Notes: generated by a model not told the origin, from the letters alone. DNA of 11,568 nucleotides from Oscillospiraceae bacterium (GCA_015068175.1 SVLA01000061.1:1-11568); one strand, 5' to 3'. Numbered from the stretch's first letter, positions 5,013 through 11,568 are shown. Program-made: numbers and translations.

Positions 5013-5917
5013 CCGTTCCTCCTCAATTCCTCGGCGTATCGTTCCAATGCTTCTTCCGTAATAAACCCTTTCGCCGCACCGCTCTCCCGGATCTTGGCCG
5101 CCGCAAAGATCTGGGCCCGCCACAGGCATTCTTCCGGCGCCATACCCCGGACATAATAATGCAAAAACCCGGAAAACAGCGCATCCCCGGCGCCTACGGT
5201 GTTCACCACCGGCCCCAGTTCCACCGCCGGCATCTCCGTGACAGCCTCCTTCGCCCGTTGATACAGCGCGGCGCCCTTTCGGCCCCGGCCCAGGACGATG
5301 ATCCGGTTGCCGTAAGTCCGGGCCAGTTCCCGCAGGAAGCCTTCATAATCCTCCCCGATCCCTTCATCGGACATAAACAGAAGATCCGCCCCGGCCATAA
5401 ATTCCCGGTTGTATTCGTCGTGAATATCCCTCAGCACATGGACATCCGTGGCCACGGTCTTGCCCAATTCTCTGGCCCGCTTCAGCAGCGGCCGGTTAAA
5501 ATTGGTATTGCAGGCCACCACCAGCGCCGCCTCTTCCACCGGGACCCCGGAAAAATCGTATTCCGCCTCCTGAATATCCTTCAGATCGCAATACACCTGC
5601 CGCTTTCCTTGAGGATCATACAGCACCACGGATGCCGGGGTCTGCCGGAGCTGGGGCCGGATCCCCGCCGTACCGATTCCCCGGTCCGCCAGTTCTTCCC
5701 GGATATACCGGCCGGCAAAATCATCGCCGGTCATACTCAGCAATGTCACCTTGTCCCCCAGGGTCCCCAGGGCCGCCGCAATATTGTACGCCACACCGGA
5801 CACCGCCGTATTCACCCCAAAAAAGGGATAGTCAATTGGATAATACGGTACCGGAAACTGCCGCACGGGCACCGTGGTCTCCGTGTTGATCAACCCGGAT
5901 ATCAAAATTCCGCTCAT
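5009..5917 (-). CDS. PfkB-family carbohydrate/nucleoside kinase
   Basis: The 302-aa protein is full length for the ribokinase/PfkB family. The N-terminal substrate region carries SGVAYNIAAALGTLG (40-54), the family's GG..xN segment, followed by the typical LLSMTGDDFAG (59-69). The C-terminal PfkB signature is NTVGAGDALFSGF (239-251), with D245 as the catalytic base and GAG as the anion hole; the usual first Asp of DTxGAGD is Asn239. It phosphorylates a sugar, sugar acid or nucleoside with ATP. The SGVAYN pattern reminds me of pseudouridine kinases (GGVARN), but that is weak evidence. It is first gene of an operon with MutT-like and deformylase-like genes. GAGGTG lies 6 nt before the ATG at 5917. 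Confidence 0.87.
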   Translation of the reverse strand: MSGILISGLINTETTVPVRQFPVPYYPIDYPFFGVNTAVSGVAYNIAAALGTLGDKVTLLSMTGDDFAGRYIREELADRGIGTAGIRPQLRQTPASVVLYDPQGKRQVYCDLKDIQEAEYDFSGVPVEEAALVVACNTNFNRPLLKRARELGKTVATDVHVLRDIHDEYNREFMAGADLLFMSDEGIGEDYEGFLRELARTYGNRIIVLGRGRKGAALYQRAKEAVTEMPAVELGPVVNTVGAGDALFSGFLHYYVRGMAPEECLWRAQIFAAAKIRESGAAKGFITEEALERYAEELRRNG

Positions 5918-5934
5918 TATCTCACCTCTGAATC

Positions 5935-5943
5935 ATTATAGCA
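5935..5943 (-). promoter_or_regulatory. Extended -10 promoter of the PfkB-MutT-deformylase operon
   Basis: The minus strand reads TGCTATAAT, an exact extended -10 element, 17 nt before the ATG at 5917. No good -35 box is seen at the expected distance. It is divergent from the promoter of the APH-like gene. Confidence 0.62.
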
Positions 5944-5972
5944 CATTTTTCCTCCGGGAAAAGGGTTTCCGG

Positions 5973-6001
5973 TTGCGAAATCCTTAAAAATCCTCTATAA
6001 T
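5973..6001 (+). promoter_or_regulatory. Promoter of the APH-like gene
   Basis: TTGCGA (5973-5978), a 17-bp spacer and a perfect TATAAT (5996-6001). The start codon is 30 nt downstream with AAAGGAG in between. Confidence 0.7.
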
Positions 6002-6031
6002 GGACCAAACGCCAAGAAAAGGAGCCCATCC

Positions 6032-6817
6032 ATGGAACGCACCCTCATCCAGGCGGATCTTTCCGCCATCCCTCCGATCTTCCACCCCTATTTCCGCCAT
6101 GCCGCCGTATTCGACAGCAGTTGCTCCCGGGCCGCCCGGGTCCTGTTTCTGGACCAAGGCCCCGGCTTTTATCTCAAATCCGCCCCCAAAGGTACCCTCC
6201 TGCGGGAAGCGGCGCTGACCCGTTTCTTCCACAGCCTGGGCATGGCCACGGAAGTCCTGGCCTACGAAAGCTTGGAGCAGGATTGGATGCTGACCCTGAA
6301 AGTCCCCGGAGAAGATTGCCTGGATGCCCGTTACACAGGCGATCCCCTTCGCCTTTGCGACACCACCGCCGAACTTCTCCGCCGGCTCCACAGCGCCCCC
6401 ACCGACGGCTGTCCCGTGCCGGACCGCACCGCCGAATACCTGTCCGCCGCCCGCCGCTGCTGGGAGAGCCGGTCCTACAGCACGGAGCATTTCCCCGACA
6501 ATTGGGGATACGACACCCCGGAAAATGCCTGGAAAGTCATTGAAGAGCGGGCCCACCTTCTGCGCAGCGATACCCTCCTCCATGGGGACTATTGTCTGCC
6601 CAATATCATGCTGAACGATTGGCGCTTTTCCGCCTTCATCGATCTGGATGCCGGCGGCGTCGGTGACCGCCACATCGATCTGTTTTGGGGTATTTGGTCC
6701 CTGGAATTCAACCTGAAGACCGACCGCTACCGGGACCGTTTCCTGGACGTCTACGGCCGGGACGTGATCTGTGAAGATATTTTCCCCCTCATCGCCGCCT
6801 GCGAAGTGTTCGGCTGA
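6032..6817 (+). CDS. APH(3')-like phosphotransferase (aminoglycoside phosphotransferase family)
   Basis: The 261-aa protein is close to the length of APH(3')-IIIa (264 aa) and has its layout. A possible ATP-binding Lys is in FYLKS (K49), a paired Glu in REAAL (E59), the catalytic loop is HGDYCLPN (H184, D186, N191), and the metal-binding segment is FIDLDAGGVGDRHIDL (D204, D206, D216). The family phosphorylates aminoglycosides or other small hydroxyl compounds with ATP. Sequence around the substrate site differs from the classical resistance enzymes and the C-terminus is different, so resistance cannot be assumed; choline-, sugar- or antibiotic-directed activity are all possible. It has its own promoter, and AAAGGAG lies 8 nt before the ATG. 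A strong stem-loop follows. There are no mobile-element signs around it, so it looks like a resident chromosomal gene. Confidence 0.78.
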   Translation: MERTLIQADLSAIPPIFHPYFRHAAVFDSSCSRAARVLFLDQGPGFYLKSAPKGTLLREAALTRFFHSLGMATEVLAYESLEQDWMLTLKVPGEDCLDARYTGDPLRLCDTTAELLRRLHSAPTDGCPVPDRTAEYLSAARRCWESRSYSTEHFPDNWGYDTPENAWKVIEERAHLLRSDTLLHGDYCLPNIMLNDWRFSAFIDLDAGGVGDRHIDLFWGIWSLEFNLKTDRYRDRFLDVYGRDVICEDIFPLIAACEVFG

Positions 6818-6824
6818 TAACACA

Positions 6825-6850
6825 CCCCCGGGAACCAACGTTCCCGGGGG
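6825..6850. terminator. Strong stem-loop between convergent genes
   Basis: A perfect 11-bp stem (CCCCCGGGAAC with its complement) and a 4-nt loop lie between the stop of the APH-like gene and the stop of the convergent membrane protein gene. There is no long T run on either side, so it may act as a bidirectional terminator or as an RNA 3'-end stabiliser. Confidence 0.65.
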
Positions 6851-6855
6851 TCGAA

Positions 6856-8904
6856 TCATTCTGTTTCCGCCAGATGGCTCAATCCGGCATCCTTCTCTCT
6901 TTCCTTGTCGCTGAGCTTCTTCCAGGGTTTCAGGTCATTATGCAGCATGGCCCGGTCTGCCCGGGGTTCCCCGTAAGAAAAACCGCACACCCGCATATAA
7001 GCATTCCAGCGCATATGCTCACTGCGCTTGCGGACCGTACACTCCGCACATTCGCATTCCGCGCTCTTGACCGGCTGCAGGCACGTCGTTCTCTTCTTCA
7101 TGGGCGGCACTTCCATCACTTCACGGTTGTACAACTCCGTGGCCATGGAAGATTGCCGGAAATACTCATATTGCTCGTACTGCGCCTTCTTTTCCAGCAT
7201 ATTTTCCAGGTTTGCCCAGAAGGTATGATGGGCCAGGGCCGCCTTTTCCAGTCCCTCATCATAAATGTTTTCATAGCTGAACTGGCTGGACATGGCGCCG
7301 ATAAAATTGATGTGATAGGGCACATCCTGGTGATTACGCAGGAAATCCGATTCCGCATCGTCATTGCGGTGCAAAATACCGGACTTCTGCTCATCGTATA
7401 CCACCGAATAGATCTTTACCGGCTCTTCATCCGAAGTGATCTTGGTGACCGTCTTGGTTTTTTTATCTTCCTTATAGGCCACCACACCGTGGATCCGGTC
7501 AAACAGGCTCCGCAGGTACACTGCCGTTTCGATGTTCAGGTCGTCATTACCCAGACCCACGATGGCGATCTTGGTCTGCCGCAGACGCTGGCGCAGACGG
7601 ATCTTTTCCGTATCGTCCTGATCATAGTTGATCAGATTTTCCAGCGCATCCGTTTCCACGTCCACATCCGGGATGATCTCCACATCGTAGAACGATTCCC
7701 CTTCTTCCTCCAGCCGGTTTCTTTTGAGCAAATCCGGGCATTCCCGGCGGATCATGGCCTCCACAGCGCCCTTGGGTCGCTTGTCTACCACAGTCAGACG
7801 CAACCGTACACCTTCAAACTGGCAGAACCAGATCAGCATCTTGAAAAACTCCATGCCGTAAGAACCCATGCCGGCGATCAGCACCGGGATCTCGCCGCCG
7901 TTCTTCTCCGCCAGGGCGAACACATCCATCTCCGGAACCGTGTTCCAAACCAACTGCTGGACCTCATTGATCCGCCGCAGTTTGAAGGTCTGCTCGTCAA
8001 AGTCCTGCTTTTTGGCGTGTTCCAGCAAATTTTGATAATTCAGAGAGTCGATGATATATGCACCGCTCTTCTGCCGGCTGAATACAAAGATCTTTACGTC
8101 AAACTTCTTGTTCTGACGATCCAGTTCCGTGGTGATCTTCACCGCCTGGCTGATATTCTCCGACTCATTGTCGCCGATCAGAAACACTTCCACACTGCCC
8201 TTCCGCTCCAGCAGATCCACATGGGCAATGTCCTTTTTCATGCAGATGGCCCGCATATTCCGCGCTTCCAGCAGAAGCTCAAAATCCGGCTCATCATTCT
8301 GCTCAAACACATCCGTAAATACGATATGTCCCTTGGTATCCTTCCCCCGGATACTCTTGGCCAGGGCAACAGACTTGGCATTCAGCTCCGAGAAAATGTA
8401 GCACTTTCTCCGGTCCACCCATTTGTAACGCAGTTCGCCCATCAGATTTTTGAAGATGGACATGACGTTGACAAAGGTCAATGCCGGCGCCAGCACATAC
8501 AGCACCGTTCCCCAAACCGTCACCAGCAAATAGAGGAACCCGGATTTTTCCTCCGCGCTCAGCCCCATCAAAGCACCTCCGACGGTATCCGCAAAACCGC
8601 CGTCCAGAATAAAGGCCCGCATGGTGTAGTTAAAGGCCATCAGCAGAGGCCGCAAATAAATATGCTTCTCCCCCAGATCCTCGTAAAGGCAGGTCACAGG
8701 GATCATCATCAGGAACATGGCCCCGAAAACGAAAATGGTAAATAGATGCACAGGATTCAGCACATAGCGGGTATGGGTGGCATTTTTGTAGCGCATGTAC
8801 GCCTTGACCGCGCCGATGGCCGTCAGCACGATGGATACCATGGCGCAAAGGCCCCACAGCACCCCCTCCGGATTCTCAACGATCCACTTCAAAACCTCAG
8901 TCAT
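6856..8904 (-). CDS. Membrane protein with tandem Rossmann (TrkA-N-like) domains, Cys cluster and C-terminal RyR-like domain
   Basis: The 682-aa protein has a clear modular layout. Hydrophobic segments lie at about residues 13-36, 50-72 and 121-150, with a less certain one at 84-100. A cytoplasmic stretch then starts with KCYIFSELNAKSVALAKSIRG (168-188), like the first strand and helix of TrkA-N/RCK domains, followed by an alternating strand/helix region. A second Rossmann motif is VLIAGMGSYG (341-350, GxGxxG), with TKIAIVGLGNDD (444-455) later in the same domain. Four cysteines (C608, C617, C619, C622) precede EHMRWNAYMRVCGF (629-642) and HNDLKPW, which match the pattern of the RyR domain. 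RCK domains gate ion channels on nucleotide binding; bacterial RyR domains have been predicted to sense nucleotides in conflict systems. GGAGGGAGG lies 7 nt before the ATG at 8904. It is 16 nt downstream of the hydrolase-like gene. Function unknown; a nucleotide-responsive channel or effector is my inference. Confidence 0.72.
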   Translation of the reverse strand: MTEVLKWIVENPEGVLWGLCAMVSIVLTAIGAVKAYMRYKNATHTRYVLNPVHLFTIFVFGAMFLMMIPVTCLYEDLGEKHIYLRPLLMAFNYTMRAFILDGGFADTVGGALMGLSAEEKSGFLYLLVTVWGTVLYVLAPALTFVNVMSIFKNLMGELRYKWVDRRKCYIFSELNAKSVALAKSIRGKDTKGHIVFTDVFEQNDEPDFELLLEARNMRAICMKKDIAHVDLLERKGSVEVFLIGDNESENISQAVKITTELDRQNKKFDVKIFVFSRQKSGAYIIDSLNYQNLLEHAKKQDFDEQTFKLRRINEVQQLVWNTVPEMDVFALAEKNGGEIPVLIAGMGSYGMEFFKMLIWFCQFEGVRLRLTVVDKRPKGAVEAMIRRECPDLLKRNRLEEEGESFYDVEIIPDVDVETDALENLINYDQDDTEKIRLRQRLRQTKIAIVGLGNDDLNIETAVYLRSLFDRIHGVVAYKEDKKTKTVTKITSDEEPVKIYSVVYDEQKSGILHRNDDAESDFLRNHQDVPYHINFIGAMSSQFSYENIYDEGLEKAALAHHTFWANLENMLEKKAQYEQYEYFRQSSMATELYNREVMEVPPMKKRTTCLQPVKSAECECAECTVRKRSEHMRWNAYMRVCGFSYGEPRADRAMLHNDLKPWKKLSDKEREKDAGLSHLAETE

Positions 8905-8920
8905 TGCAAAACCTCCCTCC

Positions 8921-9691
8921 TCAGTCCCAATCGCTGAGCAGAACCTGCTCAAACTCAAACCAATCCCGCGTCAGGTCCAAAACCATATCCCAGGCGCCCT
9001 CTTCCAGAAACTGGTGGCTGGTGCCGGGAATGATCACCAGCCGGGCATCCTCATTCATCTGCATAAACTGCCGAACATCCTGCATCCGGATATACTGGTC
9101 CTCTTCGCTGTGGAGTACCAGCATGGGAATGGGCTGTTCCGCCAAAACGATATTGGCCCGCAGTTCCTCATAAAACCGATAGGTCACATCAAAGGGCCGC
9201 GCCGCCGGCAGGGTGATCCGGTCCAGGGCCTGCAGCGCCTCCCGGGAGGTACGCAGCATGGACAAAATGGTCTCATCCATCCGCACGGAGGGTGTCTGGA
9301 TCACCAATTTGATCCTTTCCGCCATGGCCAGCAGCCCCGGCAGCGCCACCAGCGTCACATAAGCGCCGAAACCCGTGGCAAAAATGCACAGATCCTCCAC
9401 GTCGGCATACCGCGCCCGGGCATAGGTCCCTACGGCCATTACCGTCTCCACGCATCCGTGGAGCGTCAGTTCCCGTACCGGATTTTCCCCATGGGCCGGC
9501 AGGTCGAAACGGACCGTGGCCGTTCCGAACAGCATCATTTCCTCCGCGATCCCTTCCTGGATCGCATCCAAGCTGCTTCCGCCCAGACCGTGGATGCTCA
9601 AAACCGCCCGCCGGACCGGAACGCCGTCCGGCTCCGTAATGCGGCACGGGATCCCGTTGGTTCCCTGGGTAATGGTGATCTGTTGTTCCAT
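8921..9691 (-). CDS. Alpha/beta-hydrolase-fold protein lacking the usual Ser nucleophile
   Basis: The 256-aa protein shows the alpha/beta-hydrolase fold: SIHGLGGSS (32-40, HG oxyanion segment), RFDLPAHGEN (61-70), a nucleophile-elbow segment LCIFATGFGAY (101-111), LVLHSEEDQYI (191-201) with probable acid D198, and IIPGTSHQF (220-228) with probable His H226. In the elbow (GxSxG) the centre residue is Gly107, encoded GGT, where Ser would be expected. The protein is therefore either a non-catalytic fold member or uses another residue. The start at 9691 is preceded by GAAGG. The longer frame to 9751 runs through the promoter and is less likely. Its stop lies 16 nt before the RyR-like membrane protein gene, so they form one operon and may act together. 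No signal peptide; probably cytoplasmic. Confidence 0.78.
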   Translation of the reverse strand: MEQQITITQGTNGIPCRITEPDGVPVRRAVLSIHGLGGSSLDAIQEGIAEEMMLFGTATVRFDLPAHGENPVRELTLHGCVETVMAVGTYARARYADVEDLCIFATGFGAYVTLVALPGLLAMAERIKLVIQTPSVRMDETILSMLRTSREALQALDRITLPAARPFDVTYRFYEELRANIVLAEQPIPMLVLHSEEDQYIRMQDVRQFMQMNEDARLVIIPGTSHQFLEEGAWDMVLDLTRDWFEFEQVLLSDWD

Positions 9692-9722
9692 ACGCCTTAC
9701 CTTCCCGTCACAATATATCCGT

Positions 9723-9751
9723 ATGGTAGCAGATATTGCCGAATTTTGCAA
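9723..9751 (-). promoter_or_regulatory. Promoter of the hydrolase-RyR protein operon
   Basis: On the minus strand TTGCAA (9746-9751), a 17-bp spacer and TACCAT (9723-9728) with an upstream TG (extended -10). The boxes match consensus at 4 of 6 positions each. This supports the ATG at 9691 as the start. Confidence 0.5.
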
Positions 9752-9865
9752 TATTTTTCTTCCGCAGACCCCTTTCCGGCAGGTGTATTCGCCCCTAAAA
9801 TATGGATTTGTGCAAAACCACAGCCTCGCCCCGAAAAATAAAGCATAAATTGTCTTTTCTTCGGA
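9752..9865. other. Intergenic stretch with no recognised feature
   Basis: This 114-nt part of the 345-nt gap between the divergent hydrolase-like and purE genes has no open frame with a ribosome binding site, no clear hairpin and no RNA gene that I can see. Confidence 0.6.
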
Positions 9866-9894
9866 TTGACTGCATCATACCGCCATGCTATAAT
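9866..9894 (+). promoter_or_regulatory. Strong promoter of the purine operon
   Basis: TTGACT (9866-9871), a 17-bp spacer and a perfect TATAAT (9889-9894) with TG one base before it. This is the best promoter in the window. Transcription would start near 9901, a few bases before the riboswitch. Confidence 0.82.
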
Positions 9895-9910
9895 ATTTCC
9901 GAATGGAATA

Positions 9911-9985
9911 TGGACCTTATAACTGACGGATCAGTGGAGCACCACATGGAGTAAGGCCCATCAACAGCCGACCGTCTGGGCACAC
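9911..9985 (+). ncRNA. ZTP (pfl) riboswitch aptamer
   Basis: The sequence follows the pfl consensus. AACUGACGG (9921-9929) can pair through GACGG with CCGUC (9972-9976). GUGG-AGCA-CCAC forms the small hairpin (9934-9945), followed by AUGGAGU (9946-9952). The 3' end has the hallmark CCGACCGUCUGGGCA (9968-9982), matching the CCGCCUGGGC core. The RNA binds ZTP/ZMP (AICAR derivatives that build up when 10-formyl-tetrahydrofolate is short) and turns on purine and one-carbon genes. It lies directly upstream of purE, as expected. I identified it by eye; a covariance-model search would confirm the exact ends. Confidence 0.88.
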
Positions 9986-10019
9986 TTTTCCCATCGCCGG
10001 GAGAAGTGCGCCCTTTTTT
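9978..10019 (+). terminator. Riboswitch-controlled intrinsic terminator
   Basis: A 15-position stem (9978-9992 with 9999-10013, one A-C mismatch and one G-U pair) is followed by six Ts. Its 5' arm begins with GGGCA, the last bases of the ZTP aptamer. When ligand holds these bases in the aptamer, the terminator cannot fully form and purE is transcribed; without ligand, transcription stops. Confidence 0.85.
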
Positions 10020-10036
10020 GATAGGAGGTAAAACGC

Positions 10037-10519
10037 ATGAAAAAAGTAGCCATCATCATGGGTTCCGACAGCGATCTTCCTGTTGTTCAAAAAGCTGCCG
10101 ACACCCTGCGCGCCTTTGGCGTGCCTTACGAAATGCACATTTTTTCCGCCCACCGCACCCCCGAGCAGGCACGGGATTTTTCCGTGAACGCCCGCAAAAA
10201 CAACTTCGGCGCCATTATTGCCGCCGCAGGCATGGCCGCGCACCTGGCCGGCGCCCTGGCCGCCAATACCACCCTGCCGGTCATCGGCATTCCCCTGCGT
10301 TCCACCGCATTTACCAACGGCATTGATGCCCTTTTGTCCACCGTACAGATGCCCTCCGGGATCCCCGTAGCTGCCGTCGCCGTGGATGGGGCCGTCAATG
10401 CCGCTTTGCTTTCCATCCAGATCCTGGCGGTCACCGATGCCGCCCTGGCCGAAAAGCTGGATGCCAAGCGCCGGGCCGACGCCGAGAAGGTCCTGGCCAA
10501 AGATGCCGCAATTCAATAA
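10037..10519 (+). CDS. purE: N5-carboxyaminoimidazole ribonucleotide mutase (PurE)
   Basis: The 160-aa protein is full length for class I PurE, which converts N5-CAIR to CAIR in purine synthesis. Visible motifs are [10 protein letters not shown] (6-15), the active-site loop FSAHRTPEQ (36-44) with catalytic H39, and [10 protein letters not shown] (63-72), followed by LPVIGIPL (80-87). The later [20 protein letters not shown] (105-124) matches the conserved PxGxPVAxVA region, with Asp-Gly after the Val where many PurE proteins have Gly-Asn or Gly-x. AGGAGG lies 8 nt before the ATG. A bacterium using class I PurE normally also needs PurK, which is not seen here; class II PurE uses CO2 directly, so the class would need an alignment. 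It is first gene of the riboswitch-controlled operon. Confidence 0.95.
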   Translation: MKKVAIIMGSDSDLPVVQKAADTLRAFGVPYEMHIFSAHRTPEQARDFSVNARKNNFGAIIAAAGMAAHLAGALAANTTLPVIGIPLRSTAFTNGIDALLSTVQMPSGIPVAAVAVDGAVNAALLSIQILAVTDAALAEKLDAKRRADAEKVLAKDAAIQ

Positions 10520-10563
10520 GTTCACCAAAAACTTTTATTTATTCAGAAATGAGGTACAAAACT

Positions 10564-11244
10564 ATGAAACTCGTATACACCGGCAAGACCAAAGATGTGT
10601 TCGCTCTGGAAAACGGCAACTATCTGCTGAAGTTCAAGGATGACTGCACCGGCAGGGACGGCGTGTTCGATCCCGGTGAAAATTCCGTGGGCCTGACCAT
10701 CGAAGGCGTTGGCGACGTGAACCTGCGCATGAGCATCTACTTCTTCGAGAAGATCAATGCCGCCGGCATCCGTACCCATTATGTCAGCGCCGATCTGGCC
10801 AACACCACCATGGAAGTCCTGCCCGCCAAGGTTTTCGGCAAGGGCCTGGAAGTCATCTGCCGCTATAAGGCCGTGGGTTCTTTCTACCGCCGCTACAGCG
10901 ATTACTGCACCCTGGGCCAGGACCTGCCCGCCTATGTGGAGACCACCTTCAAGAATGACGAAAAGGGCGATCCCCTGGTCACCAAGGACGGTCTGGTGGA
11001 TCTGGGCGTCATGACTGCCCAGCAGTACGACGACCTGAAGGCCATGACCCAGGCCATCACCAAGATCGTTGCGGACGATCTGAAGGAAAAGGGCCTGGAT
11101 ATGTACGACATCAAGTTCGAGTTCGGCTATGATGCCGAGGGCAATGTCATGCTCATCGACGAGATCGCCTCCGGCAATATGCGCGTCTATAAGGACGGCG
11201 AATACGTGGATCCCATGACCCTGAATAAGCTGTTCTTTGCCTGA
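10564..11244 (+). CDS. purC: SAICAR synthase (PurC)
   Basis: The 226-aa protein matches phosphoribosylaminoimidazole-succinocarboxamide synthase, which joins CAIR and aspartate using ATP. Motifs are [12 protein letters not shown] (5-16, ATP loop), [16 protein letters not shown] (96-111), KNDEKGDPL (130-138), DIKFEFG (182-188) and [13 protein letters not shown] (197-209). In E. coli PurC the last motif reads DExSPDxCR; here SPD is replaced by ASGN, a variation that may mark a clostridial subgroup. The protein is slightly shorter than E. coli PurC (237 aa). I chose ATG 10564 because GAGG just upstream serves as its ribosome binding site; the frame's earlier ATG (10549) overlaps that site. It lies 44 nt after purE and 36 nt before the PurF-like gene, in the same operon. 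Confidence 0.94.
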   Translation: MKLVYTGKTKDVFALENGNYLLKFKDDCTGRDGVFDPGENSVGLTIEGVGDVNLRMSIYFFEKINAAGIRTHYVSADLANTTMEVLPAKVFGKGLEVICRYKAVGSFYRRYSDYCTLGQDLPAYVETTFKNDEKGDPLVTKDGLVDLGVMTAQQYDDLKAMTQAITKIVADDLKEKGLDMYDIKFEFGYDAEGNVMLIDEIASGNMRVYKDGEYVDPMTLNKLFFA

Positions 11245-11280
11245 TCATTCAGCACTTTTCCTTGAAGGAGGATACCATCT

Positions 11281-11568
11281 ATGGGCGGTTTCTTTGGCGC
11301 CATTTCCCGAAAAGATGTAAAACATGATGTTTTCTTCGGCACGGATTATCATTCCCACCTGGGCAACCGCCGGGCCGGTATGATCTTCTACCACCGTGAA
11401 AAAGGCTTTCAACGCCAGATCCACAGCATCGAAAACACCCCTTTCCGTACGAAATTTGAAAACGATCTGGAAAAATTCAGCGGCCATGTAGGCATCGGCT
11501 GTATTTCCGATACGGACCCCCAGCCCCTTCTGGTCCGCAGTCATTTGGGCATGTTCGCCATTGCCACC
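11281..11568 (+). CDS. Amidophosphoribosyltransferase-like protein (PurF-like), N-terminal part (partial)
   Basis: The 96 codons in the window encode the start of a class II glutamine amidotransferase (Ntn) domain of the PurF type: MGGFFGAISRKDVKHD, FFGTDYHSHLGNRRAGM (about 19-35), IENTPFRTKFEND, HVGIGCISDTDPQPLLVRS. PurF makes phosphoribosylamine from PRPP and glutamine. Canonical PurF begins (after processing) CGVFGI, with Cys as nucleophile; here the matching residue is Gly2 and no Cys is near the N-terminus. The glutaminase site may therefore be inactive, leaving an ammonia-dependent or partner-dependent enzyme. I recall similar MGGFFG paralogues annotated as amidophosphoribosyltransferase in anaerobes. 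GAAGGAGG lies 9 nt before the ATG. The phosphoribosyltransferase half is outside the window. It is third in the purE-purC operon. Confidence 0.85.
   Translation, partial: MGGFFGAISRKDVKHDVFFGTDYHSHLGNRRAGMIFYHREKGFQRQIHSIENTPFRTKFENDLEKFSGHVGIGCISDTDPQPLLVRSHLGMFAIAT

Noticed and set aside
5159..5941. A 260-codon plus-strand open frame opposite the PfkB gene
   Set aside because: No ribosome binding site or motif; antisense to a full PfkB domain.
6032..6817. The APH-like gene as an acquired resistance gene
   Set aside because: No insertion sequence, integron or composition break was seen around it, and similarity is at motif level only, so a resistance name is not supported.
6874..8745. A 623-codon open frame on the plus strand opposite the RyR-like gene
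   Set aside because: It is antisense to a gene with clear domains and promoter, has no ribosome binding site at its start, and its His/Gln/Leu-rich product is typical of a codon-bias shadow.
9917..10528. A 203-codon minus-strand open frame across the riboswitch and purE
   Set aside because: It overlaps the ZTP riboswitch and the whole of purE on the other strand, and shows no family motif.

Overview
The window looks like chromosomal sequence from an anaerobic Firmicute, most likely a Clostridia/Oscillospirales-type gut bacterium. This rests on strong AGGAGG-type ribosome binding sites, TTGACA/TATAAT promoters often carrying an extended TG -10, moderately high GC, corrinoid methyl-transfer genes, and an intergenic palindromic repeat of a style I recall from gut Clostridia. 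The taxonomic placement is an inference. Gene density is high. I saw no tRNA, rRNA, insertion sequence, CRISPR array or phage gene.

Region 1 (1-2500, minus strand) is a corrinoid-dependent methyl-transfer operon. From its promoter near 2490 it reads leftwards: a UroD-type methyltransferase (MT-I-like), a 42-aa orphan small protein, a pterin-binding methyltransferase (MT-II-like), a four-hairpin mirror-symmetric repeat, and the start of the cognate corrinoid protein, which runs off the left edge. Together these match the substrate methyltransferase, corrinoid protein and tetrahydrofolate methyltransferase of anaerobic O-/N-demethylation systems. A palindrome overlapping the start of transcription looks like a TetR-type operator.

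Region 2 (2555-4195) holds a five-helix membrane protein (+), a 68-aa zinc-ribbon-like protein (-) and, from a divergent promoter, a fusion of an inorganic-pyrophosphatase-like domain to a Nudix hydrolase (+), closed by a terminator.

Region 3 (4196-5940, minus) is a tightly overlapping three-gene operon: PfkB-family sugar/nucleoside kinase, MutT-like Nudix hydrolase, and a peptide deformylase-like protein with an altered motif 1. It is transcribed divergently from an APH(3')-like phosphotransferase gene (6032-6817, +).

Region 4 (6856-9751, minus) is a two-gene operon. An alpha/beta-hydrolase-fold protein whose nucleophile position is Gly is followed, 16 nt later, by a 682-aa membrane protein with N-terminal helices, tandem TrkA-N/Rossmann-like segments, a four-Cys cluster and a C-terminal RyR-like domain. 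This pair is the best candidate for an undescribed system.

Region 5 (9866-11568, plus) is the start of a purine operon: a near-consensus promoter, a ZTP (pfl) riboswitch whose terminator shares bases with the aptamer 3' end, then purE, purC and the beginning of a PurF-like gene that lacks the usual N-terminal Cys nucleophile. Sensing ZTP (10-formyl-THF shortage) upstream of purine genes fits thematically with the folate-linked methyl-transfer operon at the other end, but no direct link is shown.
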